33,208 nucleotides of DNA from Gnetum montanum (GCA_015680685.1 MNCI01004158.1:231533-264740); one strand, 5' to 3'; positions 19,916 to 30,806 are shown, numbered from the stretch's first letter. Program-made: numbers and translations. Notes: generated by a model not told the origin, from the sequence alone.

Positions 19916-20368
19916 GATGTTTCTTTAGTGAATTTGATATTTTTCAAGTGAATCAATTTGGAATTACATGCAATGCTACCAAATTCAATAGGTGATCCTT
20001 TAAGGGGATCCACTACTTTTTGCCATTCTACAAGTTACCTAGTGATTTATATGAATCTATTACCAAAGAAGATCATATAGTGAGCCTATAAGCAAAGGTT
20101 GCTACATCACTGTTCCAAGAAAGCCACAAAAAGAAAGACTAAAAAAGACATGGGAAAAACAATTGAAGATGATTTGAAGAAACTACAAATAAACAAAGAT
20201 CTAGCTCTCCATAAAGGAAAATGGTGAAAAAGAACTCATGTAATTGACCCTGTTTTGTTGGAACAAGGCTTGGAAAAAAAAGAATTTATGTAGCCAATTC
20301 CATTTTGTTGGAACAAGAATAGGATGATGAAGATGATGGTATTACTTAAGAAATTTCTCGAAGGTATG
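19916..20368. other. Spacer, no gene recognised
   Basis: Short frames only. A doubled phrase around TTTTGTTGGAACAAG occurs near 20253 and 20306, a small local duplication of about 53 bases. Nothing else is supported. Confidence 0.35.
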
Positions 20369-21594
20369 TGATGAGCAGTGGCATATCCTAACACTCCACT
20401 ATACAAGTCACAAGTGTTTGTGCATAACCAAATCATAATTGATGAGCAGCAAGGTACCTCTACGCTCAACCATATGAATACAAGTGTTTCATGCATGATC
20501 CGGTTGAATTCCAAGGACTAAGTGCTTATGTGCCTCTGTGGAACAAGGATGAGTTGGTTAATCGTTGTCTTCCCAGGCTTACCTGTATGTCACGATTGTA
20601 TGGTTAAATAAGCTTGAGGCATATGATTTTTATAGCTTTTATGTTTTTCTCTTGCGCTAATAGGCAAGGAGAGAGATAACTAATTGACTAATTTAACTTA
20701 ACTACTCATTAACTAAGTTCTAACTAATCCTAACACCAACATCCGTTCCCACTTGCCATACACATCCTGAACCAGTGCAACATTGCTAGGATTAACAAAC
20801 GCTAATCATTACTGGGTTACCAAGCGTTACACACATGCTCAAAGTGGTCGAACTGAGTGTATTTACTTAGGAGAGTTATAGGGAGAGAGAGAGAGAGAGA
20901 GAGCGAAAGAACATTAATTAACTAAGAAAGCATTTAATAACAGTGATTACATTAACTAATCTATTCTAGATGCTGCAAGGTTTATCATAAAGTTCATCTT
21001 TATTGCCGTACATAAGGTGTGCTCAGGTACACAATGCTCGAATAAAGATTCGTTCACTTTGTGACTCCTACTACTAGCACACAAAAATAATTCTAACTCT
21101 GGAAAGGAGAAAAGGCAAGAGTTCGACTAAGGGTCTAACTATCTAATGCAAAACCAAGTGCACCCACCTCTTATTTATAGGTAAGGAAGCAAGCCTCGAT
21201 ATCGAGTATCTGACATCGCATGGTAGGCTTCGATATCACGGACCTGATATCGCAGATGCGATATCGTGGCCCTGATATTGTGATTCATCAATAATCTATG
21301 GATGGACAATGTAATGATGCTAGGAGTTGATGTTAAGTTCATGATTGTTGTCTTCCCACTTTGAGTTAGTGAATTTCAAATGTATGGTTTAACTCTCAAT
21401 GAGGCATATGATAGGTTGATGTTGTTGACCTCTAAGTACTCATATTGGTATTCATAATAAGAATTAAGAATAGAAATCTAAACCTAAGTAATAACTGTAA
21501 TGTAGATCTACTCTAGCCTATAGCGATGAGCATCCAATCCTAGCTTATTATACACACCTTGGGCTTATGTAACCATTATTGGGATTACCAAGTG
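20369..21594 (-). repeat. Minus-strand LTR fragment interrupted by a solo LTR
   Basis: The start TGATGAGCAGTGG at 20369 is the terminal end of a minus-oriented LTR. After 71 bases it is split by the solo LTR at 20440-21290 and resumes at 21291. It then reads GTTGTCTTCCCAC, GTATGGTTTAACTC and GAGGCATATGAT, the same order as in the other LTRs. It stops near 21594, before its R and U3 parts, where a plus-oriented LTR begins. It is clearly more diverged from the LTRs at 20440 and 30542 than those are from each other, so it is another subfamily. Confidence 0.75.
20440..21290 (-). repeat. Solo LTR, 851 bp, flanked by ATAAT duplications
   Basis: Plus-strand ends are TGATGAG (20440) and TTCATCA (21290). 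ATAAT occurs at 20435-20439 and again at 21291-21295, a 5-bp target-site duplication. In its own orientation U3 holds several GATATC-containing palindromes (about 21198-21272) upstream of a TATAAATA-type box near 21178. The AATAAA block is near 21005. A GA run (20883-20903) lies within it. It is very similar to the LTR beginning at 30542 over the 260 bases available, so it derives from the same subfamily as element A. It inserted into an older LTR. Confidence 0.93.
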
Positions 21595-22235
21595 ATGAAG
21601 TGGTTACTCTAATTATTAGAGTGGTTATTCCCGGGTTACTCCCAGGTCTATAAATGCAATGCCTAGGCACACAATTGGGAGCATGTTTTCAGCAGTCAAG
21701 TAGTGAAACTCTTGCAGTCTATCTATTTGAAAGTTAGAATATTTTTCAAGTGCCTATAGCAGGAGGTCTAAGTATGAACGGATCTTTATTCAAGCATTGA
21801 TGTACCTGAGCACACCATTGTGTTGGCAATAAAGACGAGCTTTTTGATTCATCCTTGTAGCACTTGAGATTTTTTCTTAAGCATTTATATTTTATTTTAT
21901 TTTATTTTATGCACTTTACATTTGTGTTATTAGTGCAGTAATTCATTTTGATCAATTAAGAAAATTGTTAAATTACACAAGCACAACCCCTGTTTTCTTA
22001 CATGTGACACTTAGTAGCTCAGAAATAATTAGCATTTGACAGCCCAGCAGTGTTTGCACAAAGTTCAAGATGTGTCCAAAAAGTGGGAACGGTTACTTAT
22101 GTTAGGCTAGATTAGACTTTAGTTTTCTTAGCAATTAATCACTCTTACTTTTATTCTTGTTCTAGGTGAGTAATTCCATAAAAACACAAAACAATAAAAA
22201 TCATATGCCTTAGTCACACTTAACCATACAATTGT
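21595..22235 (+). repeat. Plus-strand LTR, 3'-truncated
   Basis: It starts TGATGAAGTGG at 21595, has TATAAATG at about 21650, the conserved CAATAAAGACGAGC block at about 21827, and reaches CATATGCCTTAG...ACTTAACCATACAATTGTA near 22230. The final 150-200 bases expected before CTCATCA are missing, and a minus-oriented LTR piece follows. No GATATC palindromes were seen in its U3, where an inverted pair ACTCTAATTATTAGAGT (21606-21622) is present instead. Confidence 0.75.
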
Positions 22236-22349
22236 ATTCCACAAGTGTGCCCGCCTCTTATTTATAAGCAAGGAAGCAAGCCTCGATATCGAGTATTTGA
22301 CATTGCATGGTAGGCTCTGATATCGTGGACCTGATATCGCGGTTCATCG
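22236..22349 (-). repeat. 3' LTR of element A, only the U3 end left
   Basis: In minus orientation it begins at 22349 with CGATGAACC (TG of the usual TGATGAA changed to CG), directly after a purine-rich tract. It holds GATATC palindromes (about 22340-22285) and TATAAATAAG at 22265-22256. It ends at the border with the plus-oriented LTR. It matches the corresponding end of the solo LTR at 20440-21290 closely. Its place next to a polypurine tract identifies it as the 3' LTR of element A. Confidence 0.75.
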
Positions 22350-22361
22350 TACCCCCACAAC
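22350..22361 (-). other. Polypurine tract of element A
   Basis: GTTGTGGGGGTA lies directly before the 3' LTR. It follows GAACTCAAGGACGAG, wording often found just upstream of the tract in plant gypsy elements. The tract primes plus-strand DNA synthesis. Confidence 0.6.
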
Positions 22362-24299
22362 TGAATGAAAACTCGTCCTTGAGTTCCTTACAAAATATTG
22401 GGAAGGTATGGGATTATTAACTAATTGACAACTGACGGTGGAATGGAATGATAGACTCAATGTGACCAGTGAACAGATCAATACGCATATTACAACATTA
22501 GTGTTCATGACCATTGTGGTGAACACTCGTACATAAATGAAATCCAAGCTTTAATTTGGGAGCTTGAAGAGAAAGAGAGAGAGAAATAAGATGAAGTGTG
22601 TTGCTACCAATGTCAAGATTGCACCTTCCATTGTTTATCCATAGCCACGCCACCAGACTTACTCCTTTCATAAACGCTCTAGTTTTGGTCCATCCTAAGT
22701 GCTTCCTCCAAGCCCAATCCATTGTTTGTATGGTTGCCATCTACACACACAACACAGTCACAATTGACCAAGGATAGATAAACCACAATGCAATTGATAC
22801 CTTGCCTCGATATGAAGCACATTGGTTGAGTGGTGGTTATGGCAGAAACTGGTTTGAAGATTTATCACTAGTGAGTACCCAAGGTGTAGGGGTTAGGCGA
22901 ATAGTAGAATGGAAAAAATTGAAAAATTTATGCTAGGGCCCCCACGACTAAGAGCGAACCTCCGGTAGCTATAAGATGGAAAAATATGAGGAACAAGAAA
23001 GATGGGAAAAATAACAACGGCAACGCTAATAAAATGGATGTCATAGATGGGGATGACACAAGAAATGATTGATTGTAGGAAATGTTTAAGGAAAAGAAGT
23101 TAACAATTGCACCAAAAAAGGATGCCAGTGGATCCTCCCTAAAGTAGGCTCATGCCTTTTATGCCCTGACAAACCCACAAACCAAAGAGTCTGTAGGCTC
23201 TAGGAATGTCATTTGGAAGCAAGAGTTACAAACTTACCCACAAGAATTCACCAAAGAAAAATAATGCATCAACCCAAAAATGGACTAATCGTAAAATCGG
23301 CAATGAGGTGGAAAATGGAAAGAAAGATGGAGATGAGAGAATGGAATGGAATCCCAAGGACAATGTTGTGTAAAGTCCCTTGTGTATTTTATGGTTAATG
23401 TAACTGAGTAGAACTCATCCCAAATCCAGACTCAAACAAACCACATCCAGTGACCTCAAATCAACACACTTGACCAATTTATCCACTTGAAGCAACAAGA
23501 ATGCTTCCACAAAGAGTCACCACCATTCTAAGAAGAGCAAGATGGAGAAGCAGGAAGCTAGAAAGGGCCTTAGTTAGAGGGAACCTTCAGGCATGGGTAA
23601 CATGTCTTTCCAATTCCATTACCAGTGCTTATAGCCCATATTGCTTTATTATGTCTAAGGGGGGTGCCTTGAATTCTCACTTATTTCACTTTTCTTTTTT
23701 TGTGTGAGAACCACACCATGCAAAGACTTATTTTTATTCACTCAGCTTCCTAATATTTGAACAATGTCAGAATGGTGGAAAACCCAAGAAAAAGCATCCC
23801 AGCACCCAAGAGAATGGCCAACACAAATGCATCAAATCCCCTTGAAGTCACACCCTTCTCATCCTTTGAGTCTTTCCTTGATTTGAAAAATACCCAACCA
23901 CCAATTTATTAACAAGTTTGCTTAGAAAAAAGGGGACCGTATAGTTCCAAGCCAAAGGAGACTATAGAGTTGTATGGATGAGTGGACGATGTGGGCTCAT
24001 TACCTATTTTACCAAAAGAACCATACCTTAATATCAGCATCATAATTCAAAGGTAAAAACCAAACATTAGTAATCAATATGATATAATTCAATCCACCAT
24101 CATGAGCACTTATTGGATGATGAATAAAATCACATCAAGCAAACAAAGAAATAGTAAAAATATGAATGATGGTGTAAAAAAAATAAGAAAAGTTGGAAAA
24201 ATGTGTAAAATAAAAATGTGTGACACAAAAATATGTAAAGTAGAAATGTGTAAAACAAAAATTGAAAAAGAACTAAAGGCCTAGAATGGTTAGCACAGG
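22362..24299 (-). other. Long noncoding 3' region of element A
   Basis: About 1.9 kb separates integrase from the polypurine tract. It has no long frame in the element's orientation; the best is 80 codons (22740-22498), with no known domain and no visible envelope-like protein. Directly after integrase comes a run of T-rich units of the form TTTTACACATTTTT (24275-24150). The right half is clearly homologous to the sequence after integrase in element B (32611-33208), so it belongs to the family and is not a later insert. A purine-rich run of GA repeats lies near 22568-22588. Confidence 0.6.
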
Positions 24300-25407
24300 T
24301 AGCCATCTCCCCCATGACTAAGTTGGAAGGAGGAGATCTGAAATAATGAGCAAGGTTGTCCACCAAGAGAGGTAGAATGTGTACTAGTTGTCCTAAGCTC
24401 ATGAAAAAGTTTAGTTTGTTGTACGTTGACCAATAGTTTCTTGTTTGGGATCTTAGGTTTGTATATTTTCATGGCCCTTGAAGAAAAAGTTACATAAATA
24501 ATATAAGGTCCTTCCCATAGTGTTTGAAATTTAGTACATTGTGGCACATGTGTGGGATTCTAGTAGAGAACCTTATCTCGTAGTTAATATTTAACTTTCC
24601 TAATCTTTAGGTCATGACATTGTTTATTGAATGCCTTGTGCANAGGAGCTTTGGTAATTTACCGTACACTAACTCGTAGGGAGAGTAGCCTATAGGGAGT
24701 TTCCATGTGGAGCAGTATGCCCAAAGAGCATCCTTTACTTTAGTGCTCTAATCTTGCCTAAACTTGCTAATAGTTCTTGTTAATATTTTTGTAATATCCC
24801 TATTGGTGACTTTGGCTTGATCGTTTGCTTAGGAGTGGTATGGTGTTGTCAGTTTGTGTTCAACCCCTAAGCGTTGCATTAATTTTTGAAAAGTTGCACT
24901 TGTGAAGTGGGTACCATTGTCTGAAATAAGTGCATGAGGCACACCAAACCTATTTATGATTTGTTGTTGAACAAATTGTGTAGCTGTATATGATGTACAA
25001 TTCTTAACAGTAGTTGCTTCTGCCCATTTAGTTAGGTAATCAATACCAACAATAATATAAGATTTTCCATTAGACATTGGTGTAATTGGCCTTGTAAAAT
25101 CAATTCCCCAAATGTTGAAGGGTTCTAAAGGTTGGATCCGATGTTGCAGACCCTCCATTCTAGCAATCATTCCCCCATCACGTTGACAACATTCATAAGA
25201 TTGGACGAATTGATGGATGTCCCGAAACAATGTAGGCTAATAATATCCTGCAAGCAAGATCTTGATGGCCGTTCATCTCCTAGCATAATGACCCCCATAA
25301 GGACCCTCATGAGCATCTTGGAGAACTCGCAGTTGATCTATATTGGGAACACACCATCGAACCAAGCCATCGGGACACATTTTGTAAAGTTTCGCATTGA
25401 TTTCCAT
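24300..25407 (-). pseudogene. Integrase of element A (broken, catalytic Glu replaced)
   Basis: The longest open piece is 25230-24829. The HHCC zinc module is readable upstream and into it (AHEGPYGGHYA..., SYECCQRDG; one Cys position reads Tyr). The catalytic core follows: WGIDF (first Asp) and ALISDNGTHF (second Asp). Thirty-five residues later, NDQAKVTN has Lys (codon 24813-24811) where the third acid belongs. A stop replaces a residue in PYHPQAN just before. The C-terminal GPY motif appears as WEGPYIIYVTF near 24520, in a shifted frame. The undetermined base at 24643 falls in this part. Confidence 0.85.
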
Positions 25408-27052
25408 AAAGTACTTAGCTCAGTAAAGAAACTGTTGTTTCTTCTTATGGTTTAACTCTTGTGGTATTTGTTGGGTGAGGAGATAGGTAAGAATGCTACT
25501 ATACTAGTTTGTCTCCATGGGTGATTGATTATTCATTACACCAACAAAGAGGAATTCATTAGGAAAATAATCAGAAATTGGATACTCATCCTCTTTGTTG
25601 TTCCATCGCAACCGAGATAAATGATTAGCAACTACGTTCTTAGTTCCTTTACAATCAATCATCGTAATATCAAACTCTTGTAAGATTACAAGTCATCGTA
25701 TGATACGAGGAATTACCATTGGCTTATTCACGAGGAACTGGATTGCACTATGATTTGTATGTATATATACTTTATATCCTAATACAGTATCTAAACGTTT
25801 CTAGTGCAAACACTATAGCCATTAATTCTTTCTCTTTTGTAGTGTAGTTAAGTTGTGCACCAATGATACTTCTACTTGCACAATGGATGTAATAAGTATG
25901 CTTCTGGTCATCTAACTATGCAAGTACAGCTCCTAAGGCATAGTTGGACATGCCAATAATAATATGAAATGGTTTGGACTAGTCAAGAGCTTGTAGAATG
26001 GGTGTTTCTACTAGCTTCTGTTTTAAATTTTGGAAAGCTAGTTCTCATTTCCTAGTCCATTCGAAAGGTACATCCTTTGTCGTTAATACCACCAATGGAT
26101 TGGCAACCTTTGAAAAGTTCTCAATAAATCTCCTATTGTAGCCAATGTGTCTAAGGAATGACTAAATATCTTTGACAGTTTCCGGTTGATGGGTAATTCC
26201 TTGGATAACTTTGATTTTCTTGAGGTCTACCTTTATCCTTGTGTGTGAGATTTTGTGCCCTAGTACTACACCTTCTTGGACCATCTAATGGATTTTCTAT
26301 CAGTTGAGCCTCAAATTGGTTTCTACACACCTTTTTAACACTTGCTCTAACTGGTCTAAGGCTTGATCAAAGTTTGCTCCATAAGTGGACAAGTTGTCCA
26401 AAAAGACCTCCATACTATTTCCTATCTGTTATTGGAATATGCTTAGAACTAGTTGTTGAAATGTTGTAGGGGCACTGCACAAGCCAAACGACATCTATTT
26501 GTATGCAAACGTTCCCTAAGGACTGGTAAACGTAGTCTTGGCTTAGTCTTCTGGGGCTATTTGTATCTAGTTATATCCACTATATCCATCTAGAAAACTG
26601 TAATAGCGATGTCCTATGATGGTGTCTAAGACTTGGTCGACAAATGGTAATGGAAAGTGATCTTTGAATGTTGCCATATTTAGTAGCCTGAAATCTATGC
26701 ACACCCTCCATTTTCCTCCCTTTTTAGGCACAATAACTAAGGGGCTAACCCATTCTATATCAACAATGGGGTATATGAACCCAGCCTTGAGAAGCTGTTT
26801 GATTTCTTCCTTGACTACTTGCTTCAACTTTGGGTTCAAATGCCTTTGCGATTGTTTTCGAGGCTTCATGGAGGGGTCGATGTAAATCCTATGTTGGCAT
26901 ATCCTAGGATCTATTCTAGTTAATTTGGGATATGAACAAGCGAAGGCTTTTGACCATCTATTTATCACTTTCAGTAGTCTCTCTTTTTATTGCAGAGTAA
27001 GCTTAGCATTAATAATTACTAGCTTTCCATTTTTAAGGAACGTGTATTCCAT
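25408..27052 (-). pseudogene. Reverse transcriptase and RNase H of element A (broken)
   Basis: The open piece 26968-26567 carries the RT N-terminal part: IKQLLKAGFIYPI, SPLVIVPKKGGKWRVCIDFR and FSFLDGYSGYN-like text with its catalytic-region Asp. After a stop, reading continues to FGLCSAPTTFQQL and then MEVFLDNLSTYG, the YLDD-type site whose second Asp is now Asn (codon 26395-26393). VVLGHKIS and FLRHIGYNRRFI follow (both usual after the RT palm), then the RNase H start at about 25975, IGMSNYALGAVLAQ, and TTKEKELMAIVFALE. Several stops are changes such as CAA to TAA or TGG to TAG. RNase H decays into unreadable frames before 25410. Confidence 0.85.
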
Positions 27053-27860
27053 ATCGGTGGGTAATGGTTTCAGCTCAAGGGGCTCCTGCTTAAATTTCTC
27101 AAGGATTTCCAACTTCCTCCAGTTGATATTTTCAAGGTTAAGGTTTGGAAGTTGGCGGTGGACTTACTCTAATGCGTCTATGCTATCAATGTAAGCGCAA
27201 GTAAAACCCTCAGTTGGTTCCATGCATATGATTGAACTGCTTTCTTGATCAATTGTTAGCCACTAGGTGCCTTCCTGTCATGTGGTTGCTGCATACAGGC
27301 ATCTTTGTATGTTGATCACTTGTGCACACTGATTGCATGTAGGCAATGTCAAACATTGCACAACCCATGACCTCTGCACACAATTACACCCTATGTCACT
27401 ATATGCGATGCATGGAACTTTCTTCTTCTCAATCTTTTCGAATGTATTTTCCTTTGATATTTCTAGGAAAAGATCGTGGAGTCCTAGGTGCATGTTAACT
27501 ATGCTTAGCCATGCTCTTCCCATTATGATTGGGAAGTCCCCCTTACCATTGTTCACCTGAATCACTAGGAAGTCAGTTGGGTATGACCACCCATAAATAG
27601 TGGTGACGATGTCCTCCACTAGTCCGAATGGAACAGTGATGGACTGGTTGGCCAACTCTAAACGAATGTTGCTCTTTTTCAATGGAGTCATGTTCCAAGC
27701 CTTGTACATTTCTTGAGAAATTAAGTTGACATCGAAACCTGAATCGAAAAGAGCCTTGCATGGTTCATTTCTAGCAATTTGTAAGTATACTAAAGGACTC
27801 CCAGGATCAAAGAATTTCTGGGAAGATGGCCAACTTTGATCTAATCGATGATGGCATGTG
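27053..27860 (-). pseudogene. Aspartic protease of element A and Cys-rich linker
   Basis: The minus strand reads CKALFDSGFDVNLIS near 27755-27712; DSG is the retroviral aspartic protease active site. It continues to LVEDIVTTIYGWSYP, DFLVIQV and FPIIMGRAWLS, the second protease signature. The frame stays open to 27278. After the protease comes a segment with seven Cys residues (VPCIAYSDIGCNCVQ, then C...C...C...C), ending RCLYAATT. Pre-RT linker text follows (KPLPTDMEYTFLKNGKLV). The same Cys-rich segment is found in element B. Confidence 0.8.
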
Positions 27861-30405
27861 TTAGCATGTCTATATGCATTGAGTGCAGTGGTTGGGTTGA
27901 AGGAGGCTCTAAAGTTTTGATTGATATTGAGGCATCCAAGGAATTAGCCGCTTGTGATTGCAAGGGCTTGGTTGGATTGTTGGTTCTAAAGAAAGGTCTT
28001 TTCTTTATGTGGTTGTTGGAACCAATAATGGGTTGAGAGTTAACAGTCCTTCTGGCATTACGTTGCTGTGACTAGATAGGGATTTCACCCTGCATAGCTG
28101 GAGCAGGTGGTAGTGGAGCTATTGGTGGAAGAGATGCGGCTAGATGAGAAGGATGATATGCTTACGGGATATCACCCCTAGAAGAGGGAGTTCCATAATA
28201 CTCACAAGCTTGGTAGTGAGATTGAGAAGTAATGTGACCAGTAAATTCACGTGGAGAGACTGGCTACTGCACGTAATATTCATATGGGTCAGGTTGCCCA
28301 TAAGGATATTATTGCCTTCGTGGTGGCATTCCCCATGATTATGGGTATTGCCACTGTTGATATTGCTCAATCGGTTATGGTGGAGTTCCACTGGGATAAT
28401 ACGTTAAGGGTTGGTGGAACTGCCTTGGGTTACCTTGAGGATAAGGTAACCTTCGGGGTGTTTTCCTTTTGTTTAATTGTGGGTTGAGTGCACACACTCC
28501 AAACTCCTGCAGATGTGAGATTATAGGGAAACATCCCTTAAGATGGTCATATTGACATATCTCGCATCCACTATCATTGTCTGTTTTCGAATCCACAACC
28601 TCGTCAATGATGGAAACTTTGCCCTTACCCTTGCTACGTGCATGTTCAGTTTCTATATTTTTTCTTTTTTCACGACCACTACCTTGCTCTCTAGGCTCCT
28701 CTATTATTTTAAGAACAATTTGAAATCTATTGTCTAGGGAATCCTACATTTGGTCTACCTTTGCCAAAACTTCTGATGACATCTTTTGGATAGGTAAAGT
28801 TTTCCTATTCACCATCTCTTCAAGTGGTGACTCTTCTTCATCCTCAAAAAATCTTACTCCTCTCTTCTAAAGGGAAGGATCTTGATTATACTCTTCCACA
28901 CTTTCTCTCTTCCATAGCTCACCTTCTTCCTTAGCAACTTGCTCTAATAGTATTTGAATTTGATGGGACCTAAGCTCAGATAGTCTTCCTTGGGCATAAG
29001 TCCCAAGGGTTCTTCTTGTTTCATGCCTAAGCCCATCTACGAGAGGGTGCAGTTGATCCCTTTGCAAATAACCATGGCCAGGACAATGATGTAACAATGC
29101 ATAGTATCGACCGATGGTAGCATTCAGGGGTTCATGTCCTCCTTGTTTCCATCCTTGGATTTTCTTTCACAAGTTAGACACTCAGGAGTATGTTTGGTAC
29201 TTATCGTTGAACCATTCTAACATGGTACTCCACCTACGAATAGATTCCAATTCTAAGGACCGGTGCCAGCTTTTTGCTTCTTTAACTAGTGTCCATGGGA
29301 ACAACTTAAGTTTTTTCCATTCATTCTCTATGTTTTGTAAGGCACATGCATCATGGAATGCTTGTAATTGATTTTGAGGATCAACGCTGTATCCCCCTTC
29401 AAATCATGGGATATTATTCATATCTAATCTCTTGATCCTACTATCCTTTTGGTGTCTTGTTCGGATTCTAACGGCCTTAGTTATATCTAACATACTTTGA
29501 GTAGCGAGTATGGGTTCATCGTGATCATCTCATCCATGGCATCTATGATGCCTACGTTGTTCCCTACTCTCCCTTCTTCTATGTTGTAACTCTCTAGAGT
29601 GCCCTCATCCCCTTTCCTAGCTATTTCGTCTATGACTTCCACTTTGCCTACCTTTATCCTCATGGTTTATTTCTTTATGACTACTTCCGAATACTGAAGG
29701 AGAGGCTGAAGGAGATGATGAAGGTGAAGAAGAAGGGAAACCGTCACCATCATGGTATCTGCTACCTTCTCTTCTGTGGTCATGGCCTCGATCACGATTG
29801 CGATCAGAATGTTCGTCTTTATCATGTGTCTGTGTCCCTTTTTCAGACCCTTTGTGCCTGTGGGTATTAGAACCTAGGTTATGAATAGTGGAATGAAGAT
29901 TCTGATACACAACCCCTTGGCCAAAGTCAAGGGGAGGAACATCGTTGTGTGGGCAACTGCCTCAGATAGGTTCACCATCCTCATTTTCGCTTAAGACATG
30001 TGGGGCATCCCGAGACCACTTACCCTTCAAAGACTTATGACGTCTCTCCTGTTGCAAGTTCCTTTGACATTGTGCCTCTGTGGGACAATACTTTCTTGAG
30101 TCATGGTCTTGCACAACATATTCTGCATGTAAGTGCGGCATGCCAATTCTTGTTAGAGCATGAAGAAGCATGCTTGGGACTAAACGATTAGGAGGTAACA
30201 CTATGTTACCTTCTAAGTCTCGCCAACATAGCTATTCATCTCGATGGAGGATAAAGGTGAAGTCTAGTATATACTCATCAAGATGAATATATACCACTTG
30301 AACTTGTTGAGTGGTTGGCGGATCAACGTCATGTGTATTACGCCATTGATTGTTTCTTGTTTCAGACTAAGGCGATGAGACGCTTTCATATGAAAAAGGA
30401 GACAT
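27861..30405 (-). pseudogene. gag of element A, with a long N-terminal extension
   Basis: The first ATG after the primer site is at 30405 (MSPFSYESVSSP, then a stop). The same frame goes on through QVQVVYIHLDEYILDFTF, a second stop, and LEGNIVLPPNRLVPSMLLHA. It then enters a His/Arg/Asp-rich, Ser/Pro-rich stretch (29910-29617). The capsid-like core follows (WKKLKLFPWTL, HCPGHGYLQRDQLHPLVDGL). A charged region comes next, then a short zinc-knuckle-like CEICQYDHLKGC (28560-28525) and a Pro/Gln/Tyr-rich tail. At least six stops and several frameshifts are present. The extension before the core is roughly 250 residues, against about 45 in element 1, and I do not recognise it. Confidence 0.7.
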
Positions 30406-30522
30406 ACTTTTTTGTTCAGTGTGTAATGTATTCTTGTTTATTATTTTCTCAACCAACCCTAAGGGTTCATTCCAACGATGTAAATGATTTCCTAAGTTCT
30501 AATTAGTGCACAAACAACTAAG

Positions 30523-30540
30523 TCCCTAGCAATGGCGCCA
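30523..30540 (-). other. Primer binding site of element A (tRNA-Asp type)
   Basis: TGGCGCCATTGCTAGGGA follows the LTR after one base. Fifteen of 18 positions match the complement of the plant tRNA-Asp 3' end, and all three differences are transitions. The first seven bases match exactly. Confidence 0.82.
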
Positions 30541-30541
30541 A

Positions 30542-30806
30542 TGATGGGTGACAAGGTACCCCTATGCTCAACCATACGAATACAAGCATTTCATGCATGA
30601 TCTAGTTGAATTTCAAGGACTAAGTGCTTATGTGCCTCTATGGAACAAGGATGGGTTGGTTAATCATTGTCTTCCTAAGCTTACCTATATGTCATGATTG
30701 TATGGTTAAATAAGCTTGAGGCATATGATTTTTATAACTTTAATGTTTTTATGTCTTGCACTAATAGGGAAGGAGAGAAATAACTAATTGAATAATTTAA
30801 CTCAAC
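30542..30806 (-). repeat. 5' LTR of element A, truncated
   Basis: It starts TGATGGG next to the primer site and follows the solo LTR at 20440 closely for about 260 bases (GCATATGATTTTTATA, GGAGAGAAATAACTAATTGA). At AAC (30804-30806) it switches directly to protease sequence of element B in the opposite orientation. Its R and U3 parts are therefore missing and the element has no promoter left here. Confidence 0.85.

Larger units (their letters stand above)
22236..30806 (-). mobile_element. Ty3/gypsy LTR retrotransposon element A (degenerate, truncated LTRs)
   Basis: In minus orientation the order is: partial 5' LTR (30806-30542), primer site (30540-30523), gag (from 30405), protease (to about 27250), RT and RNase H (about 27050-25410), integrase (about 25407-24300), a 1.9-kb noncoding 3' part, polypurine tract and partial 3' LTR (22349-22236). 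RT before integrase is the Ty3/gypsy order. The tRNA-Asp primer site and the lack of any chromodomain-like text after integrase favour a non-chromovirus lineage (Athila/Tat side), but this is inference. Each domain has stops or frameshifts. One base in it is undetermined (24643). Confidence 0.85.

Noticed and set aside
20369-22349. A complete solo LTR spanning this whole interval
   Set aside because: The pieces run in both orientations and repeat the same LTR parts. The right end is followed by a polypurine tract, not by a GTATG duplication of the left flank.
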